In this document: positions 12,801 to 22,122 of the stretch, in pieces
Numbering within the stretch: the first letter of the stretch is position 1
How the letters are laid out: the number at the start of each line of letters is the position of its first letter
Assembly: GCA_036925085.1 (NCBI GenBank)
Contig: JAUPFP010000008.1
Span: forward strand, 2,453,957-2,517,956
Origin: Brachycybe producta
Lineage: Eukaryota > Arthropoda > Diplopoda > Playtdesmida > Andrognathidae
Length of the DNA stretch: 64,000 nt
Direction of reading: 5' to 3'
The notes under the pieces: generated by a model
Databases searched by the model: none
Seen by the model: the letters and a program-made list of their open reading frames with translations, nothing else
What the model was told of the DNA's origin: nothing
Position numbers and translations under genes: made by a program

Positions 12801-15800
12801 CAAATTTAAAAAAAAAATATCGTCTGCTTAAAAGTTGGGTGATTTTCGGAACACCTTCATTACTTTGTTTTTCGTGAGCAAAAAAACTAGAAAGTGTTTT
12901 AGAAACTAGACGGGTAGATCCAATCACATTGCAGATCTAATCACGTGCAATTTCATGGTGATATCCTTCAAAATAAACTTTGCACAGAGAAAAATTAAAA
13001 TTTGCCTGCATATCGTTGTCAGTTTAAAAGTTGGGGTCATTTTCACAATAAGAAACACGCTTATAATATATTTTTTATTAATCATAATTATGACTAAGGT
13101 TGCGCGCAGAGAAAATTGCACATAAAAATTGCATTTGCCTTGCAATTATTGCGTGTTTTGCTCGTGGTTTTTTTTAAAGTTTATTTTAAGAGTTTCACAA
13201 GAGTAAACACACTAATGACGAATTGAAAGTGTTAAAAACTAGAACAGGTAGCTTGAAACACTCATTACTTTCTTGCATCCATATATCTTTCAAAATAAAC
13301 GTTTTATCCACTTTTAAATTTGGGCCATGTTTGTTTAATTTTTCACAAGTTGAACTTAAATTTGAACTGGTGAAAAATTAAAAAAAAACATGGTCTTTGC
13401 CAATTATATATTGTAGTGAATATGGGCGGGGACCACGCTTCTTTTATTTTTCACCAGTTGAAACTTCCAAAAACTTCAAATTTTCACCCCACTCGAAACA
13501 AGGCCTAAGCACGGGTCAGGATAGAACGAATGAACGGGAATCGGGATGAACGGGTAACTCTAAAACCCGACACAGAATGCATAATAGAATTAGATGAACA
13601 CTATATTTTAATTAATGAACACACATTTTAAAGGAATGAACAGAGAGAAATAAAAGGATGAACATACTTTAAAGGGATGAACATGGTTTAAGGGGGGGGG
13701 GGGGTGAACATGGTTTTATGGGGTTAGGTTAGGTTCGGTTACCTAACCTAACCTAAACTAAAACCATGTTCATCACCCTTAAAACCATGTTCATCCCTTT
13801 AAAGAATGTTCCTCCTTTTATTTCTCTGTTCATCCCTTTAAAATGTGTGTTCATCCATGATATAGTGTTCATTTTATTCTATATGCATTCTGTGTCGGGT
13901 TTTAGAGTTACCCCAATGTTCATCCTTGATCCCTAAGCACACGTAAAATTAACAAAACACGCGCACACAAATACATGATATAACACAGAATAACGCAGAC
14001 ACGCGCACGCACATACAACTAAGAATGCAAGTCAACGCGCGCGCGCACACACACAAACCAAATTAGAAAAACAACACCCACGCAGCACAACGGAAGTTTA
14101 CCAGTTTATATGCAAGATCCATTTTTTCGAAAGTTCTCTAAACATTGTAAAAATTGTAAACAGTAGTCGCCCTTATTTAACAAATAACAGCAGCAGTAGT
14201 AGTAATATTAGTAGTACTAGTACTAGTAGTAGGAGAAGTAGTAGTAGTAGTAGGAGAAGTAGTAGTAGTAGTAGTAGGAGTAGTAGTAGTAGTAGAAGTA
14301 GTAGTAGTAGTAGTAGTAGAAGTAGTAGTAGTAGTAGTAGAAGTAGTAGTAGTAGGAGAAGTAGTAGTAGTAGAAGTAGTAGTAGTAGTAGTAGAAGTAG
14401 TAGTAGTAGGAGAAGTAGTAGTAGTAGTAGTAGGAGAAGTAGTAGTAGTAGTAGTAGGAGAAGTAGTAGTAGTAGTAGGAGAAGTAGTAGTAGTAGTAGT
14501 AGTAGGAGAAGTAGTAGTAGTAGTAGTAGGAGAAGTAGTAGTAGTAGTAGTAGGAGAAGTAGTAGTAGGAGAAGTAGTAGAAGTAGTAGTAGGAGAAGTA
14601 GTAGAAGTAGTAGTAGGAGAAGTAGTAGAAGTAGTAGTAGGAGAAGTAGTAGTAGTAGTAGGAGAAGTAGTAGTAGTAGTAGTAGGAGAAGTAGTAGTAG
14701 TAGGAGAAGTAGTAGTAGTAGAAGTAATAGTAGTAGGAGAAGTAGTAGTAGTGCAACTAGTAGTAAATGCAACTTATAAACAAAAATATGACAGCCAAGA
14801 TTCAAGCCCCTGGATTGTTAAGGAATGAGTTTGCCTGGAGCCAAAAAAGAGAATGAAGGAGGTGCTGGTGCTCCACCCCCTAACTTTTCTCCTCACCTCT
14901 GGAAGGGGGTGGGGGGCTCCGATGCCCCCCCCCCCCTTTGTATAGAAAAAAAAAAAAGTCTCAAAACTATTTTTATTTTTGACACTCCGTTGAAAATGAG
15001 AATAAAATAATTATTAAAAAAAACAGGGCCGTTAGATCCAAGGGTTACGACGACGAAACACAGAAAATATGATTCTAAATTAAATACGTCACCATGGTTG
15101 GTGCAATTCAAAAAAAAAAAACAGTTACATGAAAAACAGAATAAACATATAGTAAAACCAATCAGATTATTAAAGATAGGAAAAATGAAAAACAAGTTCT
15201 CTTCAAGAAGAGATTTTTATAGGCCTTTTTTTTTCTTCTTCTCTTCTAGTCTCGATGATCGTCGAGTGTATTTCGAGAACAACACTATTTATTTTTATCA
15301 TGTTAAATGATGAAATCAGTATCGTATTATCATTATATTATCATGATTATCATCATCATCATCATCATCGTCGTCGTCGTCGTCGTGAAATATCGACGTT
15401 GTTGAAAAACATACTTTCGATCTATTCGAGGCTCCTCCTCCTCATTATTATTATTATTATTATTATTAGTTAGTTCTAACTAGAACCCCCCCTCCTCCCC
15501 TCATTTATTGTTGTTTTCCTTCAGAATTTATTATAGACGTTTATAAGCTAGTTTTAAAAATGTGTGTAAACGGCGCCTCTTGGATTCTTCGTTATTTTCT
15601 TTGTCTTTTTCAGAAGAAAAATTATAAGAAATTTTTAAAATGTTTTAAAAACTAGAAAGGGAAGTTGAATTACTCAACTTTTTTTCATGTTGATATATCT
15701 TTTTAAGATTTTTTTAAAATCTTAAAATTTATGTTTATTTATATTTACTTTTTATATTTATTTTCTAAAATCTTTTTTTTTTAAACGTTCGATAAGCTTT

Positions 15801-18800
15801 TTTTTTTGGCCAGTTTTGTAAAAATAACCCAACTTTAATAAGACTTTTTTTTTAAAAAAAAATACTATATTTATTTCTACAACAATATTAAGTGACTGAG
15901 CTACTCTTCTAGTTTCTAACACCCTTTCAATTTCTTATTAGTGTTGCTTCTTCTGAAATGCTGAATTAGTTTTGAAAAAAACAAGCAATTAGAAATCGGG
16001 ACAAACAGAAGTTGGCTTCGCTCTTTTTTTATGACGACCGGCAACTTCTAATTGGTTGGTTATGTAGTCTGACGTCACATGCTCCGCCCTTTTCGACGTC
16101 AAACCACACAACAAACCAATTAGAAGTTGCCGTTCGTCACAAAAAGGGCGGAGCCAACTTCTGTTCATCCCGTTTTTGAATATCAGCTTTTCATAAAACA
16201 TCAAAAGTGTCAAAAGTGAAAGTCAGTCATTTTGTAAATTCACTAAAAAAATTTTTTTTTTAAAAAACCCACCAATTCTAAGAGTAAATTTGCATATTGA
16301 ATATCTACAGTGATTAATCCACACAGAAAATAACTACTTCAACGAACCCATAATCATATTAACGTTGCCGAATTAGTGGTTTTGCACATTGGCTAGTTTA
16401 TTTATAAAATACCTGTGTGGAGGATTTTTTTTTTCTTTTTCTCCCTACTTTTTCCCACTAATATTTCTATTTAGGTATTTTTTTGTATACTCTATAGATC
16501 AATCTGTGTATTAAATATGATTCAATCTTGGACACTTTTTGTCAGTTCGTTCGTCGTTCCGATGTTTTTTTTTTTTCTCGATGACTTTATTTTTCTCTCT
16601 CTATTTGCTGTTGTTGTGGCATCAGGAAAACAAATAAACACATGGTGGACACAGACACATATCGTCCACAATTGCAGCAATGAGAATAACAATGGAAATT
16701 ATAAACAATGCAAAAAGAGAAACGAGGATTTTGTTGGGTGGAAATAATAAAATGAGGTTGAAAAATAAATAGGGGGAGAGAACGAGAGATAGGGAAATAT
16801 AGAGAGAGGAGGAGAGAGAGAGAGAGAGAGAGAAAGAAAGAGAAAAACTTGTTTTAGGACGTGCACAAGAGAGAACACGTTGAGTGAAAAGGTCACCTTG
16901 AACGACTTCCATAATAAACACGACCACATGAAAAAATAGAAACGTCCGGAAAGAGAGAGAGAGAGAGAGAAACCCTCATATATTACATTATACAGTTTGA
17001 AACACCGTTTTTTTAACACGAAATGGAAGCAACCTGAATATTTCTTTTTCGTCTTAAAAGAATTTTTATCTTATTCTAAAAAACCGAAAATATATTTCGT
17101 GCTAACCAACTATATATCTTCCTATGGAGAAAACAAATTTACTAAATATAACTTTACGTAAACAACTTAAAGATTGGTTTTTGTTTGTTGCGGATGTCGC
17201 TAACAGTTTCTTAAAGCCTTGGTTTTTCTTTAAGATAGAGCGATACCGTGAAATATCTCCCGTAACATGACGGTAAATGGCGTTACAAAAACCCGTTGGA
17301 TGTGGTTCTCTCGAGATCGGTTAGCATATTGCAAGTTCTCGAGAAAACCACATCTATTTACATCTATGAAAACGGATTTTTGTGACGTCATTTACCGTCA
17401 TATTACGGTCGCTATCTTAGAAAACCGACGCTAAAGGTCCTATATATTGAGATCTAGGTACATGTTGGGCCAAGCAAAAGAATCACAGTGGTCCTTTTGT
17501 GACTGTTACAAGATTATGAGCTAAATACGACAATTACTGCTATATGACAGTCTTGTTTTCGTTCTGTAATTACTAATGAGGTACTAGATTAATCAAGTAA
17601 ACGTAATTTCATGCCCGATATCCTTCAAAATAAACGTTTTAATTGTACGAAAATCCCAAAACTTTACAGTTTTTTTTTTCTCTTTCACTTAATTAATGCG
17701 GTAAAAGTTGTAAAACCTATTTTGAAAGTGCAATAAAATGGTTTAATTTGAATGATATCTTTTATGAAATTACTTTTTTGATTTATTTTTGCTATTCTTA
17801 AGTTTCTAACTTTATTTATAAAAAAAATCCATTCTGATGAGCCAAAATAACGTCTTTATGTCTAAAGCACTCTTCACACAGACCACGTTGTGGTCACTCA
17901 AAGTGACAGGCATTTAAAAATCGGGACGAACACAAGTTGCCTCCGCCCTTTTTATGACGACCGGCAACTTCTAATTGGTTTGTTGTGTGGTTCGACGTTG
18001 AAAAGGGCGAAGCATGTGACGTCAGACTACATAACCAACCAATTAGAAGTTGCGTTCGTCATAACAAAGGGCGGAGGCAACTTGTGTTCGTCTCGATTTC
18101 TAAATGCCTGTCTCAAAGTGGACGTTTTTTCTTCTTCTTAGCAGAGTATTAATTACACACGAACCACCGCGATGAGTGGTTGAGTCCTACCACAAGTAGT
18201 CACAAATGTGATGATCAAGGTCATATCAGTGGTCCGCACTAGAGACCTACATAAAGCCCATGGGACGGTGGGCTTTTACAAAAGCCGCTCGGCTGGGCCG
18301 GCATTTTTATATTAAAGGCCCATGGGCCTGGTAGGCTTCGTGGGCTGGGCCCAGCATAAAGTCTCATGGGCTGGGCTGGGCTTAAAATTTTTACTCAACG
18401 TAAGTCTCTAGTCCGCACTGACAACAAGTCTGAACAAGACCATTGTTTTCAATGGAAGTTGTCAACTGTCAGCTTTGTTTAGGTGGGATGACAATGACAA
18501 CTAACGATACGGTTTCGGTAATCAGTAACGAACAGTACCATTAAGCTTTCTTTTATTTTAGTCACACAGTTGCTAAAAACTAAATAAAAACTTTTGCCAT
18601 TTTTGTTTTTCAGGTTCTTTTGAGGCTCAAGTAGGGTTAAGGGGGGAGTCAGGAGAGGCTCTCGATGTAATAATTTATAAACAACTGAGGAAAGGGTCTA
18701 CTATTTCAACGCACAAACAGTGAGTGAGTGGGCCAAGGGTAAAAACGAATGTAGAAACGGGTGAGGGAAGGAAATGTGTGAGATAACAAGCGGAAGATTG

Positions 18801-20740
18801 AGGAATACACAAAGAAGAATCTTAAAAAGGGGGAGAAAATTGTCAAGGAATAAATAAGAAAGCTTTTTTTTTAAAACACATGGCTCTCTCTCTCTCTCTG
18901 AAAATTGTAAAATATTCCCTTAGTTTAGTTATTAATGGCCATACGTTGATGCTATTTTAATAGAAAAATGAGGATCCCTTTTCAGAGAGAGAGAGAGAGA
19001 GATACGATATGATTCATATCGCAATACAAGAGATATTGGAGAAGGGAGGTTAAGAGGGGGGGTGGTTTCCGAACGAACGGCTGGTTTCAAGGTCACCTCA
19101 GCTCCGAACTAACCCAGTTTTTTCCGTTAACATTTTTCAATATAAAAACAAACCCAGAGCTCACAGATTGCTCATCGATTTTCTCCTCTACAATCGAAGA
19201 GTGTTCGGTGTTAGCTCTTTTTTTGTTTCTTTTCCTGAATTACATCTTATTTGTACTTTTTCTTTATTAAAATTCACGTTAAAATTGTCCCCATTTTTTT
19301 TTTCAATTATAGGAGAAACACACACACACCAATTTACGAGCGGAAGTTCCGTACAAGAAAAACAAAATACGGAACATTTTAATTTTCCTGGCATCGTCGT
19401 CGTCAATAAACACACACAAAAAACATGTTTCTCTCCGTGTTTTTTTTTGTACTTGGGGTGGTTAGGGTGGTTGGGTTCTTCATTTTGGAGCTTGTTGGGT
19501 GCAAATCCGTTCAAGGTGAAGGACAAATACAGCCGCAGCAGCAGTAAACGAAGATCACAAACACTTGCGAGTGTTGCTAACAGACTCAAACCGAATGACG
19601 TCACACACATCTACGCATCCGCAAGAACCTCTAATAATAGGAATTCATAGGGATTTTTTTTCCTTTCTTCTCCTGACTGGCAGCATATTTTTAATAATAA
19701 AAATACGACGCACATTTTCACTTTGTTTGTTTTTCATACACGAAATGTGTAATTTTAAGAGTAAAATTAAAATAATATTTAATGTGTTACGAGGCTAAAG
19801 AATAAAAAAAAAAATGAAAGGTAGAAGAAGAAAAACGAACAGGTGACCCAAATAATATAATAAAAAAGAGAGAATTTGTTGTGGTTATTTTGTGTGTCCA
19901 CCCCCCAATTGTGGCCCCTCTCTCTCTCTCTCTATTCCCCTTACAGAAAAAGAGAGGCCCACCTCACCTTCTTACCACCACCTCATTATCATCATCTTCA
20001 TCCACTGAATTTTTTTTTAAATAAAAACATGACCAAAACAGAAGAAGATATCAAGTGAAAACATGAACGAGTGTTTTGCAAAAATTGATAGAAAAATACC
20101 TAAAAATTGATAGAAAATACCTAAAAATTGATAAAAAATACCTAAAAATTGATAGAAAATACCTACAAATTGATAAAAAATACCTAAAAATTGATAGAAA
20201 ATACCTACAAATTGATGAAAAATACCTAAAAATTGATAGAAAATACCTAAAAAACACACTTCAATAAGAATATGATAAAAATTCGCACGAATCTTGTTAT
20301 ATTTCCAACTTAAATATTAATGCAAGACAAAACAAAGATAAGAGATTGATAATAATACCTTTCTTTGGCAGTCCTCTTCCGAACCCATTTCTTGGTTTCC
20401 GACAATTCTTCAAGAACCTGACTCCATTTGTAGCGATTCCTCCCACAGATAAACCTCCAACTCCACCACCGTTGACAATACTTGCAACTCCATCCTTTAA
20501 CATGTAACGACTCGGTCTTTTAGCTTTTTTCTTGATCCTTAAGTCGATTGACATATTCTTAATGTTGTCTCCGTCTCCTCCTTCTTCGTGTCCGTTGAGA
20601 ACGATGTCGTCGTCCTCATCTTCCTCTGCTGCTTCTTCTTCTCCGTCGTTTATTCTATGATCATCGATGTCGTTTTTCATCTCAGTTCCTATTCCAATGC
20701 CTATTCCATTCACCATTTCGTTGCTTTGCATGGCGAACAT
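6895..20740 (-). CDS. PDCD4: Programmed cell death protein 4, two MA3 domains
   Basis: Eight coding exons, 5' to 3' on the minus strand: 20359-20740, 8446-8663, 8150-8371, 7978-8075, 7796-7910, 7263-7481, 7049-7188, 6895-6958; 485 aa (human about 469), all phases closed. PDCD4 binds eIF4A through its MA3 domains and represses cap-dependent translation. The N-terminus is acidic, then Lys/Arg-rich, then the family hallmark [20 protein letters not shown] split by the first intron. MA3-1 covers about residues 167-285 ([18 protein letters not shown]), MA3-2 about 346-460 ([30 protein letters not shown]). It ends [20 protein letters not shown]. The vertebrate DSGxxS degron is not seen. Intron 1 (8664-20358, ~11.7 kb) dwarfs all others and is packed with repeats. 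Confidence 0.95.
9179..9838. mobile_element. Foldback element with TTAAGCC-CGTTTTCACG ends
   Basis: The left end TTAAGCCTCGTTTTCACG is matched by CGTGAAAACGGGGCTTAA at the right end. Subterminal parts repeat variants of GATAGTTGTGATAGTG and ACAACTATC in both orientations. It lies in PDCD4 intron 1 and has itself been hit by the MULE-like element at 9271-9481. No ORF. Confidence 0.75.
9271..9481. mobile_element. MULE-like MITE, copy A (nested)
   Basis: One of seven related ~200 bp near-palindromes in this window. Arms pair from ACAGGCAGTTAGAAATCGG to the right end ACCTGT and share AGTTGCCAGTCGTCATAACA and GGGCGGAGCC. The centre carries TGACGTCA. Flanks CGATAGCCAA (9261-9270) and CGATAGCAA (9482-9490) look like a 9 bp target duplication with a one-base indel. 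Confidence 0.85.
9892..11301. mobile_element. TA-flanked mariner-like element with no coding capacity
   Basis: The left end TACAATGAAAACCGTTTAAC is followed by ACGAA; the right end reads back as TACACTGAAAACTGTTTAAC then ACGAA, giving about 25 bp inverted repeats bounded by TA, as in Tc1/mariner elements. The 1.4 kb interior has no transposase ORF; it holds AAACTAGAA-family foldbacks (about 10619-10870 and 10980-11160) and GC-rich repeats with GGGGCCC blocks at 10260-10560. Short relatives lie at 16991-17113 and 24289-24367. Confidence 0.7.
10619..10870. mobile_element. AAACTAGAA-family foldback (nested)
   Basis: The left arm AGTGTTTTAGAAACTAGAAG with GTAGCTCAATCA pairs with the right arm AAGCTACC plus CTTCTAGTTTCTAAAACA. 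The segment ATCTTTCAAAATAAAC, typical of this family, is present in diverged form. Confidence 0.6.
11619..11936. mobile_element. Palindromic foldback element, family GGGCTCGG, copy 2
   Basis: Related to 5180-5462: it starts GGGCTCGACATTTGATGCAA and ends TTGCATCAAAATCCGAACCC. Conserved internal pieces are GAATGTTTCTCAAT, CCAAGAGCCAATTATGAAGT and the paired ACTTCACAATTGGC. No clear target duplication was found. Confidence 0.75.
12206..12398. mobile_element. MULE-like MITE, copy B
   Basis: Same family as 9271-9481: AGTTGGCTCCGCCCC, CGCAACTTCTAATCGGTTGG, a central CTGACGTC and the paired CCAATTAGAAGTTCGCGGTC with GGGCGGAGCCAACT, ending ATGCCTGT. The outer parts contain G and C homopolymers, so the ends are approximate. 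Confidence 0.75.
13500..13935. repeat. Long inverted repeat of GATGAACA units with TTAGG core
   Basis: The left half repeats GGATGAACA-type units (13530-13710) and the right half the reverse complement TGTTCATCC (13765-13925). AACTCTAAAACCCGACACAG on the left pairs with CTGTGTCGGGTTTTAGAGTT on the right. The centre, about 13724-13763, is a head-to-head pair of telomere-like repeats (GGTTAGGTTAGG then CCTAACCTAACC). In PDCD4 intron 1. Confidence 0.8.
14183..14760. repeat. (AGT/AGG/AGA)n trinucleotide array
   Basis: About 575 bp of imperfect AGT repeats interrupted by AGGAGAAGT blocks. Open frames through it are poly-Leu or poly-Tyr on the minus strand and are repeat artefacts, not genes. Confidence 0.95.
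15336..15476. repeat. ATC, CGT and ATT microsatellite cluster
   Basis: Consecutive short trinucleotide runs: ATC at about 15348-15369, CGT to about 15385, and ATT at about 15444-15470. Confidence 0.85.
15640..15925. mobile_element. AAACTAGAA-family foldback
   Basis: The left arm TGTTTTAAAAACTAGAAAGG pairs with the right arm GAGCTACTCTTCTAGTTTCTAACACC; the interior is T-rich. In PDCD4 intron 1. Confidence 0.65.
15981..16178. mobile_element. MULE-like MITE, copy C
   Basis: Contains AGAAATCGGGAC, CGGCAACTTCTAATTGGTTG, central CTGACGTCACATGCTCCGCC and the paired arm CCAATTAGAAGTTGCCG with GGGCGGAGCC. The terminal CAGGC/GCCTG has decayed and no clear target duplication remains. Confidence 0.8.
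16991..17113. mobile_element. Short mariner-like MITE (CAGTTTGAAACACCG ends)
   Basis: The left end TACAGTTTGAAACACCG with TTAACACGAA pairs with TTCGTGCTAACC at the right, matching the ends of 9892-11301. It is diverged, so the boundaries are approximate. Confidence 0.5.
17221..17430. repeat. Inverted repeat with CGGTAAATGACGTCA-like arms
   Basis: GATAGAGCGATACCGT, CATGACGGTAAATGGCGT and AAAAACCCG on the left pair with CGGATTTTTGTGACG, CATTTACCGTCAT and ACGGTCGCTATC on the right, with a second stem around CTCGAGA. Confidence 0.7.
17906..18111. mobile_element. MULE-like MITE, copy D (perfect 9 bp duplication)
   Basis: It runs from ACAGGCATTTAAAAATCGGG to the right end CGATTTCTAAATGCCTGT. Internal CGGCAACTTCTAATTGG and CCAATTAGAAGTTGC pair, and TGACGTCA is central. 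The flanks 17897-17905 and 18112-18120 are both CTCAAAGTG, the clearest target duplication of the family. Interior ORFs are not coding. Confidence 0.9.
18241..18405. repeat. GC-rich GGGCTGGGC / AGCCCATGGG repeat
   Basis: Short direct and inverted copies of CCCATGGG and GGGCTGGGC, strikingly GC-rich against the background. Probably a diverged interspersed repeat; no ORF. Confidence 0.5.
20081..20252. repeat. Tandem repeat of ~21 bp (AAAATTGATAGAAAATACCT)
   Basis: About eight imperfect units of AAAATTGATAGAAAATACCT, with AAA/GAA and AAA/CAA alternations, lie in PDCD4 intron 1 about 100 bp from the donor of exon 1. Open frames on both strands are repeat artefacts. Confidence 0.9.
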
Positions 20741-22122
20741 TTGCTATTTTTTTTTCTTTCTCCTCTCGATTATATTAAAGCAATGGACGACCCACAACAA
20801 CGAAATTGAAGGAAAAGGAAGAAAGAAAAAAAAGGAAGGGAAAGAGAATGAAGAAAAACGGGAAAGAGAACGAACGTTCGTTGTTTTTAACGAGCGAAAA
20901 ACGAAACGAATTCGCGACCGTCGACAACAGAAAATCTCTTATTATCGTTCACAGAATTAATGTTCTTTATATACAGACGATGGTAGAAAATAATTGATAG
21001 AAAAATTGGTTTAAAAGAGTTTTTTTTTTAAAGAAAAAGTGTTGTTGTGAGAAAATGTTCCTTTTTTTTTTGACAAAAAGCAGCTGATCGAAAACACAAA
21101 CAAACCCAACGAAGACCAAACAGATTCTAAATTTATCAACCGTCAGCGCCACGATACAGAAAAACGTAACAAAAGTCATATCTAACCTCAAACACAGGTC
21201 TCGAAGATAATATTTATTAATTAACTACACCGTGCAACTCGACAGGCAACTGTAGACAGCTTCAGAATTTCATTGACTACGCCCCTTTTATGAGCGTTAT
21301 CAATTTTTAATTGGTTTGTTACTAAATCTGACGTCACATGCTCCGCCCTTTTTATTTTTAATTGGTTTATATTTTGTCTGACGCTCATAAAAAGGTGGAG
21401 CAAAAAAAAAAATTCTGAAGCTGTCTACAGATGCCTGTTACAACTCGTTCTATACAATAAATAGGAATAGAGGCTGTTCAGAGAGAGTTGAATGTTAATT
21501 CATCGCCGTTTCTGATTGGTAGACGCAATAAACACACCATGCGACCACGTGGTACGCCCACAAATGGCGACAGACTGTTAAAACAAGTTAACAAAAATAA
21601 TAAATATTGCGCTTGTGTTATCAATTGTTGATAAGAGTTATTGATTAAAAATATTTTTGTTCTAAATATCTTTTACGTCTTGTTCGAGTGGCTCCAGTTT
21701 TTATAAATAACTACATTGCTTTTCTCACTTTCAAGAAACAACAAGACATTCTGAAAGATAGCATAAACACATTTTTGAAGTTAGAACTGATAAAAAAATT
21801 AGTGTACTAACATGGCGTGTCTCGTTAATCTGCATTGGATAAGAACGCCATGTTGGTTCCCCTCTTATCGTTGACTTTTAATGAGATTTTAGGCCACGCT
21901 ACATGCTTCAAATATCACCTATAATATCAGCTTATATCCTTTGCTGATATAGGTCGTAAACAACAACTTCAAGGTCAAAATGGTCTTGCCTAACTAGTGC
22001 TGCCATCTAGTGTTTGTATATGTAATTATTGATAGTTTTCAATTTTTTTTTATATATTGAAATGTCTGCAAAGAAATGTGAAAACGACATGAAAATTACA
22101 TTTTAAACTGTACTGTAGTAAA
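20741..22122. promoter_or_regulatory. PDCD4/BABAM2 head-to-head intergenic region
   Basis: About 1.4 kb between divergent start codons, expected to contain both promoters and 5' UTRs. The purine-rich stretch 20810-20900 next to PDCD4 is probably its 5' UTR. It also holds a diverged MULE-like MITE, a short palindrome at about 21804-21860 and TCAAGGTCA at 21969-21977. The promoter role follows from gene orientation only. Confidence 0.5.
21242..21438. mobile_element. MULE-like MITE, copy G (diverged subfamily)
   Basis: Ends ACAGGCAACTGTAGACAGC and GCTGTCTACAGATGCCTGT pair. The interior keeps AATTGGTTTGTTACTAAATC, TGACGTCA and CATGCTCCGCCC but has different outer arms from the other copies. Flanks TGCAACTCG (21233-21241) and TACAACTCG (21439-21447) are a 9 bp duplication with one mismatch. 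Confidence 0.8.

Noticed and set aside
14173..14805. Long poly-Leu and poly-Tyr ORFs
   Set aside because: They are frames through the AGT trinucleotide array with no other protein features.
19168..19650. 160-residue ORF in PDCD4 intron 1
   Set aside because: No recognisable family, an equally long ORF on the opposite strand, and simple-sequence content. Noted only as lying downstream of a TATA-like motif.
20051..20267. ORFs on both strands over a tandem repeat
   Set aside because: The 21 bp period keeps all frames open; the peptide repeats are artefacts.
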